Source: Dysidea avara (Eukaryota; Porifera; Demospongiae; Dictyoceratida; Dysideidae). From it: a stretch of 64,000 nucleotides of DNA. Positions 44,980 through 57,200 of the stretch are shown here, one piece after another. How positions within the stretch are numbered: position 1 is the first letter of the stretch; each line of letters starts with the position of its first letter. Position numbers and translations under genes: made by a program. The stretch covers positions 1,631,001 to 1,695,000 of the forward strand of contig NC_089275.1 of assembly GCF_963678975.1 (NCBI RefSeq), read 5' to 3'. The notes under the pieces are model-generated. The model saw nothing but the letters and a program-made list of their open reading frames with translations. It was not told the origin of the DNA and ran no database searches.

Positions 44980-47790
44980 TTATTTTGCAGCTGATCTCTC
45001 TACTGGGTGACTTGAAATGTAGCTGAACTATCTATAAGGTGACCTCTTCTAGCTGATCTCTCTACAGGGTGATTTGTTTCTAGATGAACTCTCTACAGGC
45101 GATTTGTTTGCAGCTAAACTCTCTACATGGTGCATGGTTTCTTTGTAGCTGAACTCTCTACACGATGGTTTCTTTGTAGCTGAACTCTCTACAAGGTGAC
45201 TTCTTCTAGCTGAACTCTCTACAGGGTGATCTTTTTGTAGCTGAACTCTCTACAGGGTGATTTGTTTGCAGCTGAACTCTTTACATAATGGTTTCTTTGT
45301 AACTGAACACTCTACAAGGTGACTTCTTCTAGCTGATCTTTCTACAGGGTGCTTTCTTTGTAGCTGAACTCTCTATATGATGGTTTCTTTGTAGCTGAAC
45401 TCTCTACAAGGTGACTCCTTCTAGCTGAACTCTCTACAGGGTGATTTGTTTGTAGCTGAACTCTTTATATGATGGTTTTTTTGTAGCTGAACTCTCTACA
45501 AGGTGCCTTCTTCTAGCTGAACTCTCTACAGGGTGATTTCTGTGTAGCTGAACTCTATATGATGGTTTCTTTGTAGCTGAACTCTCTACAAGGTGACTTC
45601 TTCTAGCTGATCCCTCTACAGGGGGATTTGTTTGTAGCTGAACTCTCAACAAGTGATTTATTTGCAGCTGACCTCTTTATGTGGTGGTTTCTTTGTAGCT
45701 GAACTCACTATAAGATGACCTCTTCTAGCTGATCTCTCTCCAGGGTGATGTGTTTCTAGCTGAACTCTCTACTGGTGATTTGTTGCAGTTAAACTCTCTA
45801 CATAGTGGTTTCTTTGTAGCTGAACTCTTTACAAGGTGACTTCTTCTAGCTGAACTCTCTACAAGGTGATTTCTTTGTAGCTGAACCCTCTACATGATGG
45901 TTTCTTTGTAGCTGAACTCTCTACAAGGTGACCTCTTCTAGCTGATCCTTCTACAGGGCGATTTGTTTGTAGTTGAATTCTCTACATGGTGATTTGTTTG
46001 AGGCTGAACTCTCTACATGGCGGTTTCTTTGTAGCTGAACTCTCTACAAGGTATCTTCTTCTAGCTGATCCCTGACATCCCTCTACAGGGCAATTTGTAG
46101 TTTAATTCTCTACACGGTGATTTGTTTGAGGCTGAACTCTCTACATGGCGGTTTCTTTGTAGCTGAACTCTCTACAAGGTGACCTCTTCTAGCTGATCTC
46201 TCTACAGGGTGATTTGTTTCTAGTTGAACTCTCTACAGGTTATTTGTTTGCAGCTAAACTCTCTACATGGTGATTTCATTGTAGCTGAACTCTCTACACG
46301 ATGGTTTCTTTGTAGCTGAACTCTCTACAAGGTGACTTCTTCTAGCTGAACTCTCTACAGAGTAAATTTGTTTGCAGCTTAACTCTCAGAGTCTACATGA
46401 TGGTTTCTTTGTAGCTGAACTCTCTACAAGGTGACTTCTTCTAGCTGAACTCTCTACAGGGTGATCTTTTTGTAGCTGAACTCTCTACAGTGTGATTTGT
46501 TTGCAGCTGAACTCTCTACATGATGGTTTCTTTGTAGCTGAACTCTCTACAAGGTGACCTCTTCTAGCTGATCTCTCTACAGGGTGATTTGTTTCTAGCT
46601 GTGTGAACTCTCTACAAGTGATATGTTTGCAGCTGAACTGTGGTTTCTTTGTACCTGAACTCTCTACAAGGTGACTTGTTTCTAGCTGATCCCTCTACAA
46701 GGTGACTTCCTCGAGCTGATCTCTCTACAGGTTGATTTGTTTGTAGCTGAACTCTCTACAGGGTGATTTGTTTGCAGCTGAACTCTCTACAGGGTGATTT
46801 GTTTGTAGCTGAACCCTCTACAGGATGGTTTCTTTTGTTACTGAACTTTCTACAAGGCAACTTTTTCTAGCTGATCACTCTACAAGGTGACTTCCTCTAG
46901 CTGATCTCTCCATAGGGTGACTTGTATCTAGCTGAACTATCTACAGGATGATCTGTTCATAGTTGAAATCTCTACAGGTTAATTTGTTTGTAGCTGAAAC
47001 CTCTTGTTTCAAACTGATCTCACTGTAGCATAACTTCTTTGTAGCTTAACTCTCTACAGAGTGATTTTTTTGTAGCTGAACTGTATATAGGGTGATTTGT
47101 TTGTACCTGAACTTTCTACAGGGTGATTTGTTTATAGCTGAATGCTCTGCAGGGTGATTTGTTTGTAGTTGATCTCTCTACAGGGTTTCTTTGCAGCTGA
47201 GTTCTCTACAGGGTGACTTCTTCTAGCTGAACTCTCTCTTGCTTCTAGCTGATCTCTCTACAGAGTAACTTGTTTGTATAGCTGAACTCTTTACAGAGTA
47301 GTATTTTGGTTGCTGAACTCTCTACACGGTGACATTTTTGTAGCAAAATTCTTTACAGAGTGACTTGGTGGTAGCTGAATTCTCTACAGAGTGACTTATT
47401 TGTAGCTGAATTCTCTACAGAGTGACTTACTTGTAGCTGAACACTGTATAAACTATAAAGTGACTTGTCTGTAGCTGAACTCTCTTCAGGGTTACTTGTT
47501 TGCAGGTGATCTCTATAGGGTAACTTGTTTGTATAGATGAACTCTTTACAGGATAGTTTCTTTGTAGCTGAACTCTCTCCACAGTGACTTGTTTGTAGCT
47601 GAATTCTCTAGAGAGTGTAGCCGAACTCTCTACAGGGTGCATGACTTGTTTATAGCTGAACTCTCTTCAGTGTGACTTGCAATGTTATGAATCACTACAG
47701 CGATATATTTGTAGCTGAACTCTCTATAGGGTGACTTGCTTCTTGCTGAACTGTCTATAAGATTAACTGTTTGCAGCTGAACTCCCTACA
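44980..47790 (+). repeat. 31-bp satellite array of copy B
   Basis: About 90 monomers of the same type as in copy A, with a different order of variants. Most alternate between the GGTGACTTCTTC and GGTTTCTTTGTAGC types. Confidence 0.9.
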
Positions 47791-48406
47791 GAATATGGTA
47801 ATAGAATTCTATAATGGAGTAAACAAATTAGCTGAATGCTCTATTAGGGTGACTGTTCTATTAGAGTATCTCGATCTCGCATTTGCTACACGGAGTTGGC
47901 TTTCCAATCATAACTCAGTGGTTTGTAATCCAATTCTTCTATACTACTGCAAGGACTTTCAATGAAGATTATTCCAGCTATACACCGATTTTCAGCTCAT
48001 TGCTCTAAGCGGTTTGCCTAGTAGGCGTGAAAACTAATACTTTTTTTATTCCTAAAAATCGATCGCGTAATTATGACACAGGTTGGCTTTTGTGTCATAT
48101 CTCCGTGGTCTTTATCTCGATTCCTTTCAAACCACCAAAAGGCACTCCTACGATGGTTACTCCATCTACATAGCAATTTTCAACTCATTCCATGAAGCGG
48201 TTTACCCTGTAGGCGTGACAACAAATCGATCTTGTTTTACGCGAATAATCGGTCATAACTCGTGAATCATTCACCGGATTTGCACCAAATTTGATACTAG
48301 GATTCGCCTTTGTACTCCCCTTCTGTGTGCCAAATTTCAAGGCGATCGGAGTACGCGTTTGCGTTTTATAGCAATTTTTGCAAGTGTGCGAAAAGACGAA
48401 GAAGAA

Positions 48407-49129
48407 CACTGTAAATTCAAATGGGTACAAATGACCCAAAATTTTGGGTTGTTTTACCTGCAATTCAAACGACCGATTTTTTGGTAGTAATGACCCAAGG
48501 ATGTACTTCGTTATTTTAACTTTATAAGATATAGTCATATTACCCAGATGCCCTAAAGTCTCTTCAACCTCTAGCCAAGTGTTTGAAATAACCTTGCCAT
48601 CATGGTTGTTTTAACCATCTGTCGTAAAATTAACTCATGTCACAAAATAATTATTTGTTTGTTTGTTTACATTAATTAACAAGTCAGTCATCATTAGTAA
48701 TAACATACAGTAATCTGTCTATGACACATATTCACAATAATTGTTACATACATACTGCATCTTAATACTTTAACATACCTAATCTTATAGAGTTTTCAAA
48801 TTGTATATAAAACCTATGTTATCCGTGTTCACTTTTGATTGTGGGATGTAACACAAATGTTACAACGGTCAGTGTACTGTAAATTTAACCATGTAGCTGG
48901 TCATCTAATCTGTGCCATAGTAGACTTGACCATACACACTGAAATTACCCAAATGTGTTATTTCAACATCCTAAGTGAACAGTTATATTGACCTACCCTA
49001 GTTATTATGACTGATTTAGTCCAAAAGCCTACCTTAGTTATAACTACTTTTAGATGGTAATTTTTACAAAAAAATTTGTAGTTTAAATTAACCCATGGAG
49101 ATTGAATTGATCCATTTGAATTTACTGTG
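48407..49129. mobile_element. 723-bp TIR element inside copy B
   Basis: CACTGTAAATTCAAATGGGT (48407) pairs with ATCCATTTGAATTTACTGTG (ending 49129). Flanks AAGAAGAA and AAGAACAA give an 8-bp target duplication with one mismatch, which fits hAT. It is absent from copies A, C and D at the same site. No transposase frame. Confidence 0.8.
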
Positions 49130-49559
49130 AAGAACAAGAAGATGAAGAAAAAAAAACGAAGAAAAAAAAACGAAACTTTGGCCACTCGTATCTCGGAAAT
49201 GGCTTGAGTGATTTCCTTCAAATTTGGAATGTAGACTCCCCTAGCTGGCGGGCAACACTGTAGCAAATTTGGTTCCAATCGGATGTGGTATCACCGAGAT
49301 ACAAATGTGTGAAAATGACGTTTTCTTTCTTCCTGTCAATATACTCACGGTGTGGCGCGCCGGCTTCTTGGGCCGCACGACACACTATCGTGTGTCTTGA
49401 TAATAATAACATACCAGCTCCCCAGGCAGTGGCATTCTTCAGTAGCATCTGGCCATAGACAGTGGTGTGCAGAATTGATTATCGACAGTCGACATCATTA
49501 TTATCCATCTGTTAACTTGAGTATATTGATTATTAACCGGCTTGAGGTATTTCACTAGG

Positions 49560-50570
49560 CCTGGTCAAATATACTCATAATTTTTCCAAAAATGCTTTCA
49601 GGGATTTCCCTAGATTTTCACCTATTATGCTCTTCAGTGTTGTCATTATGCTTGCATTATACTTCTAGGTTAGTAACATTTCTTACAAATGATAATCTTG
49701 GAACATTTTAATCAGTGAAAACTCTATTATATAGAATATTTCACTAAAAGTGACTGTTCTATTAGGAAAGATGATCTAAGGAACTATGTGAAATGCATTT
49801 GAGCTGTGCTCTATTACAGTTCGAATTTTCCACTGACTGCTCTATTAGTGAGTATCATATCAATAACATCAGCTCTAATACTCAATCAGTGAAAATTAAG
49901 CCTTCATACAAATAAATCTAAAACCTGTTTATCTTATCTCAAGCTAAAGTGTTATAACACCGACAGTAGAGTATGTTGACCCAGTCTGGTCATCTCATAC
50001 CTGTAAAGATATTGAACAGCTTGAATGAGTACAAAGACATTGTGCAAGATTTATAACAGGTGATTATGCGCACTTCAGTAATGTAACTAAACTAACTTGC
50101 GTCCGAGTCTTAACATCGCCAGTCTTGAACATAGAAGAGAAGTCTGTAGTATCATATGCATCATATTCTATAAGATTGTTAATGATTTGATTGAAGTCCC
50201 TCATCCTACTGACCTTATTCCTGTTAACTCATTCACCAAAGGTAAATGAGTTAACAGGAACATTCCAAAGATTTCGTCACATCTATGCTCAACACAAAAA
50301 TTCCTTTTCTCCAAGATCATTCAGGCTATGTATGGAACATGCTACCTGAAGATCTTATCTAACAATCATCACTATCTATCATAGTATATTATGCAACATA
50401 ATGACTCTTTTAATTATGTAATATTAGCTTAGTGTAATTTAATGTAGATATGTGCATTTTATCCTTACAAAGTTATTAATAATAAGTAAGTAAGTATCAA
50501 TCTATTTTCAAGGAATTAAGCTCCATCATTTGAAATATCCACCTAATATGCTAGCATTGTGTTAGTGCAG
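49560..50570. repeat. Dispersed repeat, interrupted copy
   Basis: 49560-49857 and 50496-50570 together match 14280-14640. The 49858-50499 block between them is a LINE insertion. Confidence 0.7.
49858..50499 (+). pseudogene. LINE 3' fragment with TAAG tail
   Basis: Around 49965-50080 it reads as a reverse-transcriptase C-terminus with stops: VEYVDPVWSSHTCKDIEQLE, then VQRHCARFITGDY. Further on IFYKIVNDLIEVPHPTDLIP in another frame, so frameshifts are present. It ends in AATAAGTAAGTAAG, and AGTATCA flanks it at 49851-49857 and 50493-50499 (target duplication). 50221-50261 is a local hairpin. Confidence 0.7.
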
Positions 50571-53500
50571 ATCTAGCTGATGTATATCACAGGAAAGTTA
50601 AGGTTTTATAGTTTAGGATCATTGTTGTGCCTATTATGCTAGCATTATGCTTGGTGCTTCAAAGCACATATTATATTATATGCTGAAAATTGTGCCAGAA
50701 TAATAGGCTGGTGCCTAATAGGGCATGTGGGCACAAACTGCAGCCCATCACTTAACAGGTTATAATGGAATAGAATATCGGTAATCTGTAACTTGTATTA
50801 TAAATCCAACTCAGTGTTTAATTATTGTGTAAATATTTCATGGCCATAACTTGATGAGTTACGTATATATCACTAAACTTTTAAAAAAGTAGACACAAAT
50901 TTTGTTCCCATGGCCACATGCTCTATATTTGCAGGCGTGGTCACATAGTATAGGTGTATTTTCTGTAAATGCATCGAGATACTGTGATAGAGTTGGAGCA
51001 TTCACTAAGTCTAATGCAAATTAGAAAATAATGATACTTTCTATTAAAACAGTATACGTGGTTGAGCACAGTCCTGCTTGATTTTGAAAGCATATTAATA
51101 AATATTATAATAGACTTTATTTTCAATGCCATTTTAGCATAGTTGGCTCTAGCCTCTAGCCTACTTTGGAAAGACCATTCTGAACATGATGTTGATCTTT
51201 TGGCTACACCTATACTTATAGGGAACATTTTCAAGTTTAACTACTACGTACGTAATAACAATTATCAGTTATTTTAGATCATGCACTAATAATACTTCTG
51301 GATACACTAGGAAATTTAATCAAGTAATAAACCCACAAGTTTAATATCATTAATTTGTAAATTATAAGCAGATTCCTTATTAGCACTACAATGAGAAGTT
51401 GTGAAGAAAAGAAATGAGCTATTTCAGACCTGTGGACCTGCACAGTTCATGACTGGAACAGTTTGGAGAAATTGCAAATCAAAGTATATTTTGATTGCAA
51501 TTGATTGTAGCTCACTTAGGCTTATAGATAGAAGAGTAGGCATAGGCTATTATGCTCCAAAAATTGAGCATTATGATTTTGAGCAGTGCTCAAAAATCAC
51601 CTATTATGCCTTTGAGAATTGCCCATTATTCCCAAAATTATGCCACCATAATTGGTTAATTTTCATTGATGTTTGAGCTTCAAATGGTCTTGAGTTCTTT
51701 AGCTGTTTGATGTATTAGAGTATTTCATTTCAATGTGACTGCTTTATTACAGTAAATAATATTCAGTGTCTGTTCTATTTAAGTTTCTGACTACTCTATT
51801 AGAGTATCTCGATCTTTTTTAACGGAATTGTGCAATCTGTAGATTTTCCTACTATAATCACCTCCAAATGCTAGCTGGTCTGTGTATTGAACAGCACTTG
51901 TGTCAAACAGTTGGTCAAAGTTTTCTCTTAGAGAAAAAATTGTGTGGAGCATAACAGCTACAGATTTTCCTCAGTCATCATATTGTGCACAAATATATTC
52001 AAGGAGGTCACATTTAAGCATTTTAACATGCTAACATGTCCATTCAGTTATTATGTCTACAGAATTATTTTAGAACAGTAACATCCATGTCACTAAGTAT
52101 ACAATCATGTTTGACTTAATGTTTTCATGCCTACAGTGTGATAATCACAACTAAAAATTATTATTGTTAATCTGATGGAATAAACATTAGGGATCAGCTA
52201 ATTAAATTTGTATTCCCAGTAATATACATGTGCTATTCGTATAATCGGTTATATAATTTACATACATATTTAGCACAACCTGTAGCTGTTATCTAAAGCA
52301 ATATGAAGAACAACTGGTATAGTAGCAGCAGAGCTGGAAACAAACACATAAATCATTATGAAGTATTAATGTACAGATTGATAGAGACTGTAATACAGTA
52401 GTCGTGTTTCATTTTAGACGACTGTACTGTTAAGGAAAGTGATTGTTCTGTAGCATCTTTATTTTAGATTTAAGAATATTCACAATACAGTAGCTAATTA
52501 AGCCTGAAAATCTTTAATTCTAAACAGAGAGCTTATCGTGTTACTGTATGTTAGATAAATGGAGGCAGAAGAAAGGATCAATGGTTAAAGTGTCTCAGTT
52601 AGCAGTAGAGCCACTAACTGAGACACTTTAGCTGTTGATCCTTTCTTCTGTCTCCATTTGTCTAACATACGATAAGCTCTCTCCTTAGAACCGTCATGGT
52701 CACAGAATACCTCTTCCATCTCATACTCTTGAACTTCTAGATCAAGTAATCATCCTACTATACGCCATTTTTCAGTTACGTAAGTAACACAACCAGCAAG
52801 CTCTGATCACCATTAATGTCACTAATTAATATTCCTTCTGCTATGCTACTCTTACTAGATAAATAAGTGATACTTTGTAATCGTCATCTTCTCTAAAAAC
52901 CTTTTGTAGATGTTCAGACTGGCCTGATTTACACAATGATCTGAATAACTGTTCTAACTCAATAGAGTTATGTGGTGGGTATTGTCACCATTGTAGTAAT
53001 GTTTGATAGCATTGTCCATCGCAGTCTAAATGTTTTACTACTACTACTGACTATCTTCATAGCAATTTTAATTATAATTAATAGTATACTATTTGGTGAT
53101 CTCATGTGGTAGTAAGTCAAGAATGACATCATCCCTGTAGCTAAGTGACCATGAAATATAAAATAAGCTTATTTGACACAGGCCTACTAGCTGTTTATCT
53201 GTGAATAATTTTTCACAGGTGTGTTGGCATATGACTCATAGCTGTACCATATAACTAGTCATAACTAGTCATAAAAAACTTTAGCTTGCTACTATCCAAC
53301 TAATAAGACAATCTTTAGTACTTTGATCCTCTCATGAAAAATTCCATATTGGATGATGAAGGATTTAATGATTTTATTGATATATTTTATGAAAGATACA
53401 GTTAGTATTAACACTAATTGCAGTAAAATTTAGCAGTTTGTTGTGTAACTGATGGCTTCATATCAGCTAGGCATCAGCCTATTATGCTTTTAATTTTTCC

Positions 53501-54270
53501 TAATATGCTATGCTGCAGTGCTCAAAATTTTTGCCTATTATGCTCACAATTATGCTCAAAATTTTTGCCACAGTTCTAATGTTTTGTTACTTCCTATGGA
53601 TAATAATAAACTTTGGCTTATGAACAACTGGTTAAATGTAAAAAGTGCTTATTGTTCATTAAGAATTTGGCTGCATTGTAAACTATAATAACAGTTGTGT
53701 CAGATACTTACTTGATGTCATATAAGTGATATCGACTGTTTTATTATTGTAAGTCAACCTTATTCTGTGGAATGCATTTTTGCTTACAGTATGACAATTA
53801 TTCTGCCTATTGTGCTAGCATTACGTATGCTATTATGCTATTATGCTGCTATTATGCTGCTATTATGCTATTATACCTATTATGCTCAAAATTATGCTGG
53901 CATAATAGGCTGGTGCCTAATATCAGCTAAAATTATTATTACGTATGTTCATTAGTACTTATTCTGTTCTTCTGGCTTCTGCATCTTATTGGCCTGCGGG
54001 GATGAGGATAAATGTGACTGGTTGATCATGTACTGTATGTGAGTGATTTCTATCAAACGTAAACTAGAGAAAAGATAATTAATATGTGAGCCTGTTTTTC
54101 TTAAACTAAACAGCACAAACAGTACATACACAAGGTTGTTTTCTGTATGTGTCAGAATGTATATAAATGTTGAGTGATGTATCTCTATCATGATATCATC
54201 TTAACCCAGTCACCTATTGAGAAGTAAAAGTCCTTAACTTTGGCTTGTTCTTTGTGGTAGTAAAGATCTA
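50571..54270. other. Gene-free, repeat-bearing stretch
   Basis: No gene is recognised. It contains blocks of loose CTATTATGCT repeats (50629-50725, 51541-51650, 53480-53575, 53803-53925), a CTATTAGAGTATCTCGATC motif at 51788-51810, and the hairpin listed separately. Confidence 0.5.
52526..52682. repeat. ~70-bp stem hairpin
   Basis: 52526-52602 pairs with 52614-52682 with few mismatches (AAAGTGTCTCAGTTAG with CTAACTGAGACACTTT at the tip, AGAGAGCTTATCG with CGATAAGCTCTCT at the base). The loop is about 11 nt. It could be a small MITE; a hairpin of this quality could also yield small RNAs if transcribed. Confidence 0.85.
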
Positions 54271-57200
54271 TCTAATCCAAAACAGCCAAGCTGTAAAAAA
54301 AGTGTGCGGCCCTCAAAAAGGCTATGGTGAAAAAAGATGTGAAATCCAAGGTGGACAAAATTCACCTGAATTGTTGTTATTAAAATTTTTACCATTAACC
54401 TACCATCACAGCCATTTCTTGGCCGCCACCTTGGATTTCACATCTTTTGTCACCATAGCCTTTTTGAGGGCTGCACACTTTTTTTACGGCTTGGCTGTTT
54501 TTGATTAGATTTCACTTCTTTTGTATTTGCATACCCCAAAGCCGGCCTATGGCCAGCTTTGGGACTTTTTTAACCTATATTTTTTTCTTTGCCACAGGAA
54601 GAAGAAAAGATGAAGCAGATGTACTTTAGATATTTCTGATTTTATCAGTAAATGTACAAATTATATATATAATACATATATTTATCACATACGTAACTCT
54701 CTATGGTGGTTTCTTTGTAACTGAACACTCTACAAGGTGACTTCTTCTAGCTGCTCTCTCTACAGGGTGAATTGTTTGTAGCTGAACGATCTACAAGGTA
54801 ACTTCTTCTAGCTGATCTCTCTACAGGGTGATTTGTTTGTAGCTGAACTATCTACAAGGTCACTTCTTCTAGCTGATCTTTCTACAGGGTGATTTGTTTG
54901 TAGCTGAATTATGTATAGGTGATTTGTTTGCAGCTGAGCTCTTTACAGAATGGTTTCTTTGTAGCTGAACTCTCAACAAGGTAATTTCTTCTAACTGATC
55001 TTTCTACAGGGCAATTTGTTTGTGGCTGAATGTTTACAGGGTAATTTCTTTGCAGCTGAACTCTCTACATGGTGGTTTCTTTGTAGCTGAACTCTCTACA
55101 CGGTAATTTCTTCTAGCTGATCTTTCTACAGGGTAATTTGTTTGTAGCTGAATTCTGTACAGGTGATTTGTTTGCAGCTGAGCTCTTTACAGAATGGTTT
55201 CTTTGTAGCTGAACTCTCTACAAGGTAACTTCTTCTAGCTGAACTCTCTACATGGTGGTTTGTTTGTAGCTGAACTCTCTGCAAGGTGACTTCTTCTAGC
55301 TGATCTTTCAACAGGGTGATTTGTTTGTAGCTGAACTATCTACAAGGTAACATCTTCTAGCTGATCTCTCTACAGGGTGATTTGTTTGTAGCTGAACTAT
55401 CTACAAGATAACTTCTTCTAGCTGATCTCTCTACAGGGTGATTTGTTTGTAGCTAAATTCTGTACAGGTGATTTGTTTGCAGCTCAGCTCTTTACAGAAT
55501 AGTTTCTTGTAGCTGAACTCTCTACGAGGTAACTTCTTATAACTGATCTTTCTACAGGTTATGGCTGAATTTTCTACCGGGTGATTTCTTTGCAGCTGAA
55601 CTCTCTACATGGTGGTTTCTTTGTAGATGAGCTCTCTACAAGGTAATTTCTTCTAGCTGATCTCTCTACAGGGTTATTTGTTTGTAGCTGAACTCTCTAC
55701 AAGGTAACTTCTTCTAGCTTATCTTTCTACAGGGTGATTTGTTTGTAGTTGAATTCTGTACAGGTGATTTGTTTGCAGCTGAGTTCTTGCAGAATGGTTT
55801 CTTTGTATCTGAACTCTCTACAAGGTAACTTCATCTAGCTGATGTCTCTACAGAGTCACTAGTTTATAGCTGAACTCTCTACATGGTGGTTTCTTTGTAA
55901 CTTAACTCTCTACAAGGTGACTTTTTCTAGCTGATCTTTCTACCGGGTGATTTGTTTGTAGCTGAACTCTCTACAAGGAAACTTCTTCTAGCTGATCTCT
56001 CTACAGGGAAATTTGTTTGTAGCTGAACTCTCTACAAGGTAACTTCTTCTAGCTTATCTTTCTACAGGGTGATTTGTTTGTAGTTGAATTCTGTACAGGT
56101 GATTTGTTTGCAGCTGAGTTCTTGCAGAATGGTTTCTTTGTATCTGAACTCTCTACAAGGTAACTTCATCTAGCTGATGTCTCTACAGAGTCACTAGTTT
56201 ATAGCTGAACTCTCTACATGGTGGTTTCTTTGTAACTGAACTCTCTACAAGGTGACTTCTTCTAGCTAATCTTTCTACCGGGTGATTTGTTTGTAGCTGA
56301 ACTCTCTACAAGGAAACTTCTTCTAGCTGATCTCTCTACAGGGAAATTTGTTTGTAGCTGAACTCTGTACAGGTGATTTGTTTGCAGCTGAACTCTCTAC
56401 ATGATTGTTTCTTTGTAGCTGAACTCTCTACAAGGTAACTTATTCTAGCTGATCTCTCTACAGGGTTATTTGTTGGTAGCTGAATTCTGTATATAGGTGA
56501 TTTATTGCAGCTGAGCTCTTTACAGAATGGTTTCTTTGTAGCTGAACTGTCTACAAGGTGACTTCTTCTAGCTGATCTTTCTACAGGGTGATTTGTTTGC
56601 AGCCGAACTACCTACAAGGTAACATCTTCTAGCTGATCTCTCGACAGGGTGATTTGTTTGTAGCTGAACTATCTACAAGATAACTTCTTCTAGCTGATCT
56701 CTCTACAGCGTGATTTGTTCGTAGCTGAATTCTGTATAGGTTATTTGTTTGCAGCTGAACTCTCTACAAGGTAACTTCTTCTAGCTGATGTCTCTACAGG
56801 GTCACTAGTTTGTAGCTGAATTCTCTACATGGTGGTATCTTTGTAACTGAACTCTCTACAAGGTAACTTCTTCTAGCTTATCTCTCTACAGGGTGATTTG
56901 TTTGTACGTAGCTGAATTCTGTACAGGTTATTTGTTTGCAGCTAAACTCTTTACAGAATGGTTTCTTTGTAGCTGAACTCTCTACAAGGTAACTTCTTCT
57001 AGCTGATCTCTCTACAGGGAGATTTGTTTGTAGCTGAACTCTCTACATGATGGTTTCTTGTTAGCTGAACTCTCTACAAGGTAACTTCTCCTAGCTGATC
57101 TCTCTACAGGGAGATTTGTTTGTAGCTGAACTCTCTACAGGTGATTTATTTGCAGCTGAGCTCTTTACAGAATGGTTTCTTTGTAGCTGAACTCTCTACA

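Larger units (their letters stand above)
44450..49400 (+). mobile_element. Large satellite-bearing Helitron-like element, copy B
   Basis: 4951 bp, with the same termini as copy A: TCTAATCAAAAACAGCC at 44450 and GTGTGTCTTGA at 49400. It is inserted between A and T in the (TAA)n tail of the LINE at 43262. Fold-back 44450-44773, satellite about 44980-47790, 3' module 47836-49400 (carrying a 723-bp insertion). Sequence is close to copy A, so the family was active fairly recently. Confidence 0.85.

Noticed and set aside
51401-51676. 91-codon frame
   Set aside because: Runs into CTATTATGCT repeats; no domain.
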